DNA from: Oscillospiraceae bacterium
Lineage (GTDB): Bacteria; Bacillota; Clostridia; Oscillospirales; Oscillospiraceae
NCBI GenBank assembly: GCA_015067845.1
Contig: SVLT01000002.1
Span: forward strand, 81,439 to 145,438
Reading direction: 5' to 3'
Length of the DNA stretch: 64,000 bases
Under the pieces are notes generated by a model that was not told the origin of the DNA, made no database searches, and was given only the letters and a program-made list of their open reading frames with translations. The position numbers were made by a program, and so were the translations under genes. This document shows, one piece after another, positions 52,409 to 60,582 of this stretch; the stretch's first letter is position 1, and each line of letters starts with the position of its first letter.

Positions 52409-53608
52409 ATGAACTACAATAAGAAGTCCATCGAGGACATCGAAGTAGCCGGCAAGCGCGTTCTGTGCCGCTGCGACTTCAACGTCCCCACCAAGGAAGG
52501 CAAGATCACTTCCGACAAGCGGATCGTGGCTGCCCTGCCCACCATCGAATACCTGATCGCCCACAAGGCCAAGGTCATCCTCTGCTCCCACATGGGTAAG
52601 CCCAAGGGCGAGTGGAAGCCCGAGCTGAGCCTGAAGATCGTGGCCCAGCGCCTGAGCCAGCTTCTGGGTCAGGAAGTCATCATGGCTTCCGACGTAGCCG
52701 GCGAAGATGCCAAGGCCAAGGCCGCTGCCCTGGAAGAAGGCCAGGTCATGCTGCTGGAGAACACCCGTTACATCAAGGGCGAGACCAAGAACGATCCCGA
52801 GCTGAGCAAGGCGCTGGCCGACCTGGCTGACATTTTCGTCAACGATGCCTTCGGCACCGCTCACCGCGCTCACTCCTCCACCGCCGGCGTTGCTGACTAT
52901 CTGCCCGCCGTTTCCGGCTACCTGGTGCAGAAGGAAGTGTCCATCATGGGCAAGGCTCTGGCCAACCCCGAGCGTCCCTTCGTGGCCATCCTGGGCGGCG
53001 CCAAGGTCTCCGACAAGCTGAACGTCATCAACAACCTGCTGGAGAAGGTGGACACCCTGATCATCGGCGGCGGTATGGCTTATACCTTCCTGGCCGCCCA
53101 GGGCTACAGCGTCGGCAAGTCCCTGGTGGACAATGAGAAGTTGGACTACTGCAAGGAAATGATGGCCAAGGCCCAGGCCAAGGGCGTCAACCTGCTGCTG
53201 CCCGTGGACACCGCCATTGCCGCTTCCTTCCCCTCCCCCATCGACGCTGAGATCCCCGTGGACTACGTGGACTGCACCGCCATCCCCGTTGACCAGATGG
53301 GTCTGGACATCGGCCCCAAGGCTGCCGAGGCTTTCGCCGCCGCTGCCAAGACCGCCAAGACCGTGGTCTGGAACGGACCCATGGGCGTGTTTGAGAACCC
53401 CACCCTGGCCAAGGGCACCATTGCCGTGGCCCAGGCTCTGGCCGATTCCGATGCCACCACCATCGTGGGCGGCGGCGACTCCGCCGCTGCTTGCGAGCAG
53501 TTGGGCTTTGCCGACCGGATCACGCACATCTCCACCGGCGGCGGCGCTTCCCTGGAATTCCTGGAAGGCCTGGAGCTGCCCGGTATCGCCTGCCTGCAGG
53601 ATAAGTAA
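52409..53608 (+). CDS. pgk: Phosphoglycerate kinase
   Basis: 399 aa. Typical N-terminal substrate site (RCDFNVP, then the [10 protein letters not shown] basic loop) and C-terminal nucleotide site ([22 protein letters not shown]). Makes ATP from 1,3-bisphosphoglycerate in glycolysis. Highly biased, GC-rich codon use shows strong expression. Followed by tpiA; the GAPDH gene is not next to it here. Confidence 0.96.
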   Translation: MNYNKKSIEDIEVAGKRVLCRCDFNVPTKEGKITSDKRIVAALPTIEYLIAHKAKVILCSHMGKPKGEWKPELSLKIVAQRLSQLLGQEVIMASDVAGEDAKAKAAALEEGQVMLLENTRYIKGETKNDPELSKALADLADIFVNDAFGTAHRAHSSTAGVADYLPAVSGYLVQKEVSIMGKALANPERPFVAILGGAKVSDKLNVINNLLEKVDTLIIGGGMAYTFLAAQGYSVGKSLVDNEKLDYCKEMMAKAQAKGVNLLLPVDTAIAASFPSPIDAEIPVDYVDCTAIPVDQMGLDIGPKAAEAFAAAAKTAKTVVWNGPMGVFENPTLAKGTIAVAQALADSDATTIVGGGDSAAACEQLGFADRITHISTGGGASLEFLEGLELPGIACLQDK

Positions 53609-53625
53609 TCTGTAACCATGGCTTT

Positions 53626-53650
53626 ATGGGAGGGGCCATGCCCCTCCCAT
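53626..53650 (+). terminator. Stem-loop between pgk and tpiA
   Basis: A 10-bp perfect stem (ATGGGAGGGG / CCCCTCCCAT) with a 5-nt loop and no T-run. It may be an mRNA processing or stabilising hairpin rather than a full terminator. Confidence 0.5.
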
Positions 53651-53768
53651 ATCTATGAACCGATCGGTCCTGCTTCTGGCGCAGGACACCCACAGATTCC
53701 CATTTTTTATCACCCCAATAAATTTGAAATCTACATCGTTTGTCGATGAACATATAAGGAGAATCACT

Positions 53769-54548
53769 ATGAACAGAAAGTATCGTAAGACCGTCATTGC
53801 CGGTAACTGGAAGATGAACAAGACCCCCTCCGAGACCAAGGAGTTTATGACGCAGTTCAAGGCCATTATGCCCAAGGGCCGCTGGTGCGACATCGCCCTG
53901 TGCGTCCCCGCCATCTGCATCCCCGCCGCTGTCCGGGCCATGCGGGAGACCCGGGTCGGCATCGGCGCCGAAAACTGCAACCCCAACCCCTCCGGCGCTT
54001 ACACCGGCGAGCTGGCCTGCAATATGCTGACCGACGCCGGCTGCAAGTACGTCATCATCGGCCACTCCGAGCGCCGTGAGATGTTCGGCGAGACCGACGC
54101 CGACGTCAATGCCAAGGTCCTGGCCGCGCTGGAAGCCGGTCTGATCCCCATCATGTGCTGCGGCGAGACCCTGGAGCAGCGGGAAGCCGGCATCACCGAC
54201 GAGCACATCACCATGCAGATCAAGCTGGGTCTGGCCGGCGTGCCCGAGGATAAGATCCGCAAGGTCATCATCGCTTACGAGCCCATCTGGGCCATCGGCA
54301 CCGGCCGTACCGCCACCCCCGAGCAGGCTGAGGAAGTCTGCGAAATGATCCGCAGCGTAGTCCGCAAGCTGTATTCCTCCAAGAATGCCCGGGCCATCTC
54401 CATCCTGTACGGCGGCTCCATGAACGACAAGAACGCCTACGAGCTGCTGGCCCAGCCCGACATCGACGGCGGCCTCATCGGCGGCGCTTCCCTGGTTCCC
54501 GAGAAGTTCGTCAAGATCATCGAAGCTGCCAACCAGCCCACTGCCTGA
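53769..54548 (+). CDS. tpiA: Triosephosphate isomerase
   Basis: 259 aa from the ATG at 53769 (AAGGAG upstream); the longer frame reaching back to 53655 lacks a site. Catalytic residues visible: Lys in AGNWKMNK, His in IIGHSERR, Glu in AYEPIWAIGTG. The C-terminal phosphate loop (LYGGSM, GLIGGASL) is intact. Glycolysis and gluconeogenesis. Confidence 0.96.
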   Translation: MNRKYRKTVIAGNWKMNKTPSETKEFMTQFKAIMPKGRWCDIALCVPAICIPAAVRAMRETRVGIGAENCNPNPSGAYTGELACNMLTDAGCKYVIIGHSERREMFGETDADVNAKVLAALEAGLIPIMCCGETLEQREAGITDEHITMQIKLGLAGVPEDKIRKVIIAYEPIWAIGTGRTATPEQAEEVCEMIRSVVRKLYSSKNARAISILYGGSMNDKNAYELLAQPDIDGGLIGGASLVPEKFVKIIEAANQPTA

Positions 54549-54564
54549 TCAATCAAATAACACC

Positions 54565-54599
54565 GGGGGTTGCTGCAAACAGAATGGGCAGTAACCCCC
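54565..54599 (+). terminator. Rho-independent terminator of tpiA
   Basis: GGGGGTTGCTGC and GGCAGTAACCCCC form an 11- to 12-bp stem, then TTTGTG. It closes the pgk-tpiA unit. Confidence 0.8.
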
Positions 54600-54626
54600 T
54601 TTGTGCTTTCAGAAAGGAACCCTTTC

Positions 54627-54992
54627 ATGAGCGAATTTAAGACAGAACACCGAATCAGCAACATCATGAAGAACCTGGGCATGGCCGGCGACGATGTGCG
54701 CCGTGTATATTATGCGTTCGACAAGCTGGTGATCCTGAAAAAGAGGATGCCGGAATCCTATCGGCAAAGGAACATCCGAACCTTTTTGATCGACCTGGAC
54801 CGTGACCGGGTATACGTCGCAAAAATGTTGTGGCTCAACGACTTTTTGCGTTCCAAAGGCTTTGAAGAAGACCTGTTCCGAAACGTATATGATTACTATA
54901 CATCATCGGATGACTACGATTACTACAACGAATATAAGACCCCCACGCAGTACCGGCTGGACGAAGAGGCCCGTTCCGCAGTTGCTCCATGA
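54627..54992 (+). CDS. Small protein of unknown function (121 aa)
   Basis: 121 aa with AAAGGAA upstream, highly charged, no membrane segment. Features are MSEFKTEHRISNIMKNLGMAGDDVRRVYYAFDK and an acidic, tyrosine-rich C-terminus (NVYDYYTSSDDYDYYNEY). The tight spacing to the downstream lipase gene indicates cotranscription. I do not recognise a family; the coding composition and good site argue it is real. Confidence 0.6.
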   Translation: MSEFKTEHRISNIMKNLGMAGDDVRRVYYAFDKLVILKKRMPESYRQRNIRTFLIDLDRDRVYVAKMLWLNDFLRSKGFEEDLFRNVYDYYTSSDDYDYYNEYKTPTQYRLDEEARSAVAP

Positions 54993-55018
54993 TTTTTAGC
55001 GGCCAGGAGGTATGAATG

Positions 55019-55798
55019 ATGGCAAAGACCCAATACCCCGTCGTTCTGGTCCACGGCATGATGGCCAAGGATTTCCGGCTCTGGCGGGCCTTCCGCGGGA
55101 TCAGCGATTTCCTGCGAAAAGAAGATGTGACGGTCTATGTGACCAACCAGGACGGTGTCGGCGGCATCGTCTCCAACGCGCGGCAATTGCGTGAAGAGAT
55201 CCGGGAGATCCTGAAAAAGGAAAACTGTGAAAAAGTCAACATCATCGCCCATTCCAAAGGGGGCCTGGATGCCCGGTATATGATCACCCACCTGGGTATG
55301 GGAGATCATGTAGCCTCCCTGACCACCCTCTCCACCCCCCATCACGGTTCCGGTCTCAGCGGCAAGCTCCTGGCTCTGCCCCGCTTTATGGCCAGGTTCG
55401 CCGCGTTTTTCATCGATCTGACCTTCCGGATCCTGGGCGACCGGCATCCGGATATCCTGCAGTTGGGTCAGGATCTGACGAAAGCGTCCATGGAGCGGTT
55501 CAACCAGGACACCCCCAACGCCCCCGGCGTGTATTACCAAAGTTTTTCCGCCGACGTATCCGACAAGCGGTCCTTCCTGCTCTTCCTTCCCTACCACATC
55601 TCCCGCTACTGCGAGCAGGGCGGTACCGACGGCATGGTTTCCGTGTCCTCCAGCCAATGGGGCCAATACCGGGGTAACATTTGTGAAGACGTGGACCACT
55701 TTAAGATGGTGGGTTTTTACGGCCGCAAGAAAAACCTGTCCGGCATTGCCGGTTTTTACCTGCAGATCATTGAAGAATTGCAAGATATGGGATTGTAA
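55019..55798 (+). CDS. Alpha/beta-hydrolase, triacylglycerol-lipase-like
   Basis: About 259 aa (the ATG at 55016 is an alternative, same AGGAGG site). The oxyanion region YPVVLVHGMMAKDF, the nucleophile elbow IIAHSKGGLDARY and the acid/His region (GTDGMVSVSSSQWG ... DHFKMVG) match lipases of the LipA/PGAP1-like alpha/beta-hydrolase group. No signal peptide, so it is intracellular. The natural ester is unknown. Confidence 0.82.
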   Translation: MAKTQYPVVLVHGMMAKDFRLWRAFRGISDFLRKEDVTVYVTNQDGVGGIVSNARQLREEIREILKKENCEKVNIIAHSKGGLDARYMITHLGMGDHVASLTTLSTPHHGSGLSGKLLALPRFMARFAAFFIDLTFRILGDRHPDILQLGQDLTKASMERFNQDTPNAPGVYYQSFSADVSDKRSFLLFLPYHISRYCEQGGTDGMVSVSSSQWGQYRGNICEDVDHFKMVGFYGRKKNLSGIAGFYLQIIEELQDMGL

Positions 55799-55816
55799 CA
55801 TCCCGGAGAAATGCTT

Positions 55817-56851
55817 ATGAACACCTTATTTTTATCCGCCGCCGATCCCCAAACCCCGGCGGTGGCCGCGCAGATCATCAAAAACGGCGGCCTGGTGGCC
55901 ATCCCCACGGAGACCGTCTACGGCCTGGGGGCCAACGGCCTGGACGAGGCGGCGGTGGCCAAGATCTTTGAAGCCAAAGGCCGTCCCCAGGACAATCCCC
56001 TGATATTGCATCTGTGGGGCAAGGAGCAAATGGCGGACTACTGCCGGGAGATCCCCGAAAGCGCCTGGCGCCTGGCGGAGAAATTCTGGCCCGGCCCCCT
56101 GACCCTGGTACTGCCCGCCCGGGACAATGTGCCCAGGCGGACCACCGGCGGTCTGTCCACCGTGGCCGTGCGCTGCCCGGATTGCGCCGTGACCCGGGCC
56201 ATCATCCGCCTGGCGGGCGTGCCCCTGGCGGCGCCGTCGGCCAATATTTCCGGCAAGCCTTCCACCACCACGGCCCAGCACGTTCTCCACGATCACAACG
56301 GCCGCATCGACGCCATCGTGGACGGCGGCCCCTGCCGGGTGGGCGTGGAGTCCACTATCGTAGACCTGACGGAGGATCGCCCCCGGCTCCTGCGGCCCGG
56401 CGGCGTCACCCCGGAGCAGCTTTTGGAAGTTTTGGGCGACCTGGTGGTGGACAAGGCCGTCACCGCCGCCATCGACCGGGACGCGGTGGTCAAGGCCCCC
56501 GGCATGAAATACCGCCATTACGCCCCTCAGTGCGACGTGGTCATCGTCGCCGGCAGCCGGGAGAAGGCCGCCGATTACATCCGCCGGCATTTTTCCGCCG
56601 GCGACCGGGTGCTGTGTTTTGAGGAGGAACTGCCACTGTATGAAGGCTGCGCGCCCCTGGCCTACGGCCGGGAGGCTCAGGTGGACACTTTGTCCGCCGG
56701 TCTGTTTGCGGCCCTGCGGATCCTGGACGACCCTGCCGTGGGCCGGGTGTACGCCCGCTGCCCCGTGGGCGGCGGCGTGGCCTACGCCATCCAGAACCGG
56801 CTGAAGAAGGCCGCCGCCTTCCACGTGGTGGATGCGGAGGAAGAATTATGA
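55817..56851 (+). CDS. Threonylcarbamoyl-AMP synthase (Sua5/TsaC type)
   Basis: 344 aa from the ATG at 55817; CCGGAG lies 8 nt upstream. The N-terminal YrdC domain (~1-205; IPTETVYGLGANGLDE, AAPSANISGKPSTT) is followed by a Sua5 C-terminal domain (~230-344), which makes it the longer Sua5-type enzyme. It makes the threonylcarbamoyl-AMP used for t6A37 of ANN-decoding tRNAs. Overlaps coaE by 4 nt (ATGA). Confidence 0.92.
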   Translation: MNTLFLSAADPQTPAVAAQIIKNGGLVAIPTETVYGLGANGLDEAAVAKIFEAKGRPQDNPLILHLWGKEQMADYCREIPESAWRLAEKFWPGPLTLVLPARDNVPRRTTGGLSTVAVRCPDCAVTRAIIRLAGVPLAAPSANISGKPSTTTAQHVLHDHNGRIDAIVDGGPCRVGVESTIVDLTEDRPRLLRPGGVTPEQLLEVLGDLVVDKAVTAAIDRDAVVKAPGMKYRHYAPQCDVVIVAGSREKAADYIRRHFSAGDRVLCFEEELPLYEGCAPLAYGREAQVDTLSAGLFAALRILDDPAVGRVYARCPVGGGVAYAIQNRLKKAAAFHVVDAEEEL

Positions 56852-57429
56852 TCATCGGTATCACCGGTGGCAGCGGCTGCGGCAAGACCACCCTGCTGAA
56901 TCTGATCCGGGACCAGGGCGGCCTGGTACTGGATTGCGACGCCATCTATCATCATCTGCTGCGAACGGATCCTGCCCTCACCGCCGCCATCGGGGCCCGC
57001 TTCCCCGGAACCGTTTCCGGCGGCACCCTGGACCGCAAAAAGCTGGGCAATCTGGTTTTTTCCGACGAAAAGGCCCTGGCGGATCTGAACAGGATCACCC
57101 ACGGCGCCGTGAAGGAATATGTGTTATGTAAACTTCCCAGCAATCCTTCCCTGGCCGCCATTGACGCCATCGCCCTCTTTGAAGGGGGTTTGGCCGAACT
57201 GTGCGATGTGACCGTGGCCGTCACCGCCCCGGCGGAGAGCCGGGTCCGGCGCCTCATGGCCCGGGACGGCATCACAGAGGAATACGCCCGTTCCCGCATC
57301 GCCGCCCAGCACGACGAAAGCTGGTTCCGGGAAAAATGCGACTATGTGTTGGAAAACAACGGTTCTGCCGAAGATTTCCACAATATATCCCTTGCCTTTT
57401 TTCGACAGATTGGTATAATGGACCCATGA
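56848..57429 (+). CDS. coaE: Dephospho-CoA kinase
   Basis: 193 aa. P-loop GGSGCGKTT near the N-terminus, then the substrate-binding DCDAIYHHLL, and the lid (VRRLMARDGITEEYARSRIAAQ). Last step of coenzyme A synthesis. Coupled to tsaC by an ATGA overlap. Confidence 0.93.
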   Translation: MIIGITGGSGCGKTTLLNLIRDQGGLVLDCDAIYHHLLRTDPALTAAIGARFPGTVSGGTLDRKKLGNLVFSDEKALADLNRITHGAVKEYVLCKLPSNPSLAAIDAIALFEGGLAELCDVTVAVTAPAESRVRRLMARDGITEEYARSRIAAQHDESWFREKCDYVLENNGSAEDFHNISLAFFRQIGIMDP

Positions 57430-57450
57430 GAATATAAGGAGGTAACCACC

Positions 57451-58836
57451 ATGACCAACGAAGAACTGAAGAATTCCCTGCTGATGGCCCCCAAGAATGG
57501 CTACACCACCCTGACCGCCGACCAGCGCGCCGAGATGGAAGCCTACTGCAAGCGCTACATGGCATTCATGGATGCGTGCAAGACCGAGCGGGAAGCCACC
57601 ACCTGGGCTGCTGCCGAAGCCGAGAAGCGGGGCTTTGTGCCTGCTGTTCCCGGCATGGAAATCAAGCCCGGCGATAAGATCTACATGAACAACCGGGGCA
57701 AGGCCATCATCCTGGCCGTCATCGGCACCGAGCCCCTGAGCGCCGGTTCCAATATCTGTGCTGCCCATGTGGACAGCCCCCGGGCCGACCTGAAGCCCAA
57801 TCCCCTGTACGAAGACTCCGAGATCGCCTATTTCAAGACCCATTACTACGGCGGCATCAAGAAGTACCAGTGGGTCACCGTGCCCCTGGCCCTCCACGGT
57901 GTGGTTTACCGCAAGGATGGCTCCGTGATCACCGTCACCGTCGGTGAGGATGATTCCGATCCCGTGCTGATGATCAGCGATCTGCTGATCCACCTCTCCG
58001 GCGATCAGATGCAGAAGACCGCCAGCCAGGTCATCACCGGCGAACAGCTCAACGTGATCCTGGGCACCGAGCCGCTGGCCGGCGAAGGCAGCGACCTGGT
58101 GAAGCTGCACATCATGAAGCTGCTGAACGAGAAGTACGGCCTCATCGAAAGCGATTTCCTCTCCGCCGAACTGACCATCGTCCCCGCCGGCAAGGCCCGT
58201 GAAGTGGGTCTGGACCGGAGCCTCATCGGCGCTTACGGCCACGACGACCGGGTCTGCGCCTACGCCGAGCTGGAAGCCCTGTGGAGCATCGGCACCCCCG
58301 CCAAGACCGCCGTGTGCATCCTGGCCGACAAGGAAGAGATCGGCTCCGTGGGCATCTCCGGCATGCAGAGCGAAGCCTTTGAGTATTTCATGGGCATCCT
58401 GTGCGACGGCCAGGGCGTAAATCTTTACGAGTGCTTCGCCAATTCCTTCTGTCTCAGCGCCGACGTTTCCAATGCCTTCGACCCCAACTTCGCCGAGACC
58501 TGCGACCGCCGGAACAATTCCAAACTGAATTACGGCGTGGCCATCTTCAAGTATACCGGTTCCCGTGGTAAGGGCGGCGCCTCCGATGCTTCCGCCGAAG
58601 CTATGGGCCATATCCGCACCACCTTTGACAACGCCGGTGTTCTGTGGCAGATCGGCACCCTGGGCAAGGTGGATCAGGGCGGCGGCGGCACCGTGGCCGC
58701 TTACATGGCCAACCGCAACATCGTCACCGTGGATGCCGGCGTGCCCGTTCTGAGCATGCATGCCCCCATGGAGCTGGTCAGCAAGCTGGATTGCTACCAC
58801 ACCCTGCTTGCCTGCAAGGCCATCTACCTGGCATAA
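57451..58836 (+). CDS. M18-family zinc aminopeptidase
   Basis: 461 aa with an excellent AGGAGGTAACC site. Metal ligands of the M18 type are visible: AAHVDSPR (His, Asp), ADKEEIGSVG (catalytic Glu and metal Glu), NAFDPNFAE (Asp) and MHAPMELV (His). Removes N-terminal, usually acidic or neutral, residues from peptides in the cytoplasm. GC-biased codon use suggests strong expression. Confidence 0.93.
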   Translation: MTNEELKNSLLMAPKNGYTTLTADQRAEMEAYCKRYMAFMDACKTEREATTWAAAEAEKRGFVPAVPGMEIKPGDKIYMNNRGKAIILAVIGTEPLSAGSNICAAHVDSPRADLKPNPLYEDSEIAYFKTHYYGGIKKYQWVTVPLALHGVVYRKDGSVITVTVGEDDSDPVLMISDLLIHLSGDQMQKTASQVITGEQLNVILGTEPLAGEGSDLVKLHIMKLLNEKYGLIESDFLSAELTIVPAGKAREVGLDRSLIGAYGHDDRVCAYAELEALWSIGTPAKTAVCILADKEEIGSVGISGMQSEAFEYFMGILCDGQGVNLYECFANSFCLSADVSNAFDPNFAETCDRRNNSKLNYGVAIFKYTGSRGKGGASDASAEAMGHIRTTFDNAGVLWQIGTLGKVDQGGGGTVAAYMANRNIVTVDAGVPVLSMHAPMELVSKLDCYHTLLACKAIYLA

Positions 58837-58848
58837 ACCCCATACATC

Positions 58849-58877
58849 CTCCCCGGGTTTCCCGGGGAGTTTTTTTC
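58849..58877 (+). terminator. Rho-independent terminator of aminopeptidase
   Basis: A 9-bp GC stem (CTCCCCGGG / CCCGGGGAG) with a TTT loop, then eight T residues. Confidence 0.95.
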
Positions 58878-58883
58878 TGACAA

Positions 58884-58908
58884 TGTAACCCCTTTGTCCA
58901 AAATCGTA
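58884..58908 (+). promoter_or_regulatory. Possible ECF-type promoter of sigma gene
   Basis: TGTAAC (58884-58889), 15 nt, CGTA (58905-58908) resembles the SigW/ECF pattern TGAAAC-N16-CGTA. It is placed directly before the ECF sigma gene, suggesting autoregulation. Confidence 0.45.
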
Positions 58909-58958
58909 GTATATAGGTGAAGGCCACAGCGCGCGGTGGTCTGGAAAGGAGGCAATCC

Positions 58959-59519
58959 ATGGACGATCAAACCATCATCGGTCTGTTTTGGCAACGGTCC
59001 GAGCAGGCGATCGCCGCCGCGGATCAGAAATACGGCAATCTGTGCCGGAAGATCTGCATGAATCTTCTGCGTAACGCCGAAGATGCCCAGGAATGCGTCA
59101 ACGATACCTGGCACAGCCTGTGGGAACAGATCCCGCCCCAGCGGCCGGACCCGCTGGCCGCGTACATCGCCCGCATCGCCCGAAACCTGGCCATGAAACG
59201 GATATCCTACCACAATGCGGCCAAGCGGTCGGCGGTCATCGTATCCTACGAGGAGCTGAGCGATTGTATCCCATCCGGCCAGGACCCGGCCTCCCGCATG
59301 GAAGCCGCGGACTTGCGCCGCCTGATCAACGATTTCCTGGACACCCTGAATCCGGTGAACCGGAATCTGTTTTTGCGGCGGTATTGGTTTTTTGATTCCA
59401 TCGAGCAGATTGCTGCCGGCTTCGGCATGACCCGCGGCTCGGTAAAAACAAGATTGTTCAGGATCCGTCAGGATCTGAAAGACTATCTGGCAAAGGAGGC
59501 AGATATTTATGTCGGGTAA
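58959..59519 (+). CDS. ECF-type RNA polymerase sigma factor
   Basis: 186 aa from the ATG at 58959 (GAAAGGAGG). Region 2 (NLCRKICMNLLRNAEDAQECVNDTWHSLWEQIP) and region 4 (LNPVNRNLFLRRYWFFDSIEQIAAGFGMTRGSVKTRLFRI) are both present; region 3 is missing, as in ECF factors. The next gene overlaps it by 11 nt and encodes a membrane protein fit to be its anti-sigma factor. Confidence 0.9.
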   Translation: MDDQTIIGLFWQRSEQAIAAADQKYGNLCRKICMNLLRNAEDAQECVNDTWHSLWEQIPPQRPDPLAAYIARIARNLAMKRISYHNAAKRSAVIVSYEELSDCIPSGQDPASRMEAADLRRLINDFLDTLNPVNRNLFLRRYWFFDSIEQIAAGFGMTRGSVKTRLFRIRQDLKDYLAKEADIYVG

Positions 59520-60327
59520 AGACATTATGGAAGCATTGGACGGCATCGACGACCGAAAACTCATGGCCGCCATGCAGGTATACGAAAAAAAGCAGCGCGG
59601 CAGGACCATCCTCTTCCGGGTGGCCGCTATGGCCGCCACTTTGGCCATTCTCCTCACCGCCGCCCTGTGGCCCCGGAAAACGGAGGACGGCGGGATCATC
59701 AGCGTCCCCGGTGTGATGAAGGTGTATGCGCATGATATTGTGGACGGTGAGGAACAAAAGAACATCTTGACGAACGTTCTGGAAAGTGCCGATTATGTCC
59801 CCAGCATTTGGAGTTCCTATCTAAACTACTTTGCATTACCATTCGAATTGGAAATTCCGGCAGACTACTATGCTGATATGGAGATTACCTATCACATTTC
59901 GGTAAATTACGGTGATTTTTGGGACCGCGGCCCGACTGTAAATCACGGCAATACGATTAAAATCAAAAACGGTGGTTCTATTTATTGGCGAGGCACTACT
60001 TCTCCAATGGTAGAAGCCCCCGAAGTAATTCGGCAAAACGGCGGCATCTACGCAGAAATCATAATTTATGCCGATAAAACGCCTGTTGGCTGTGGAATCA
60101 TCGAAATTGGTTATGCAGAAGAGCCGATCCCCCTTTTCTTCCCTGTACGCAGTGAGACCCTCTGTTTCCCTTTGGTAGACGGTGTATTGCAGGATGTTCC
60201 CCCGGAGTATATAACTGCTGAAATAGCAAAACTAAAAGAAACGGAGGTGGCCTATACCGGCGAAGAAAAGCTTGCAGAATTTATGGACTACTGCAAAAAA
60301 CTATGGGATGAACATCCGGATGCATAA
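59509..60327 (+). CDS. Membrane-anchored anti-sigma-like protein
   Basis: 272 aa. A ~33-residue cytoplasmic N-terminus (MSGKDIMEALDGIDDRKLMAAM) is followed by one membrane helix (~34-54) and an exported domain (~55-272). The N-terminal part resembles the sigma-binding segment of DUF4179-type anti-sigma factors. The exported part is beta-rich (YHISVNYGDF, SETLCFPLVDGVLQ) and unrecognised. From about 59770 the DNA becomes clearly more AT-rich than the upstream part of the same gene, so the exported sensor half may have been exchanged. Confidence 0.7.
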   Translation: MSGKDIMEALDGIDDRKLMAAMQVYEKKQRGRTILFRVAAMAATLAILLTAALWPRKTEDGGIISVPGVMKVYAHDIVDGEEQKNILTNVLESADYVPSIWSSYLNYFALPFELEIPADYYADMEITYHISVNYGDFWDRGPTVNHGNTIKIKNGGSIYWRGTTSPMVEAPEVIRQNGGIYAEIIIYADKTPVGCGIIEIGYAEEPIPLFFPVRSETLCFPLVDGVLQDVPPEYITAEIAKLKETEVAYTGEEKLAEFMDYCKKLWDEHPDA

Positions 60328-60359
60328 ATCGCACTAATAGATCTTCACTAATGTACCAT

Positions 60360-60389
60360 TCCGCCTCCGGACTTCCGGGGGCGGGTTTT
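60360..60389 (+). terminator. Rho-independent terminator of sigma operon
   Basis: CCGCCTCCGGA and TCCGGGGGCGG arms form a 10- to 11-bp stem with a short loop, then GTTTTTG. Confidence 0.85.
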
Positions 60390-60520
60390 TGCTTGGAAAA
60401 AGCCAACGTTCCACAAAGCATTCGCTGTAGCCGATCCCGCCCCAGCGGCCGAGCCTTAATTGCTCCGCAAATCGTCATATTGCGCAAATTCCGCCCCCAA
60501 GATTTGTCTGTTACCCCCTC

Positions 60521-60548
60521 TTGCATTTTTCGTTTGATGGTTTATAAT
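60521..60548 (+). promoter_or_regulatory. Promoter of uxaC
   Basis: -35 TTGCAT (60521-60526), 16-bp spacer, -10 TATAAT (60543-60548); the uxaC ATG follows 35 nt later. The region is otherwise empty. Confidence 0.7.
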
Positions 60549-60582
60549 AAACTCATCATACTGTGCAAAGGAGTTCCTGATT

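Noticed and set aside
57124..58800. 558-aa minus-strand frame opposite the aminopeptidase
   Set aside because: Gly/His/Ala-rich shadow produced by GC-biased codons of the M18 gene; no domain signal.
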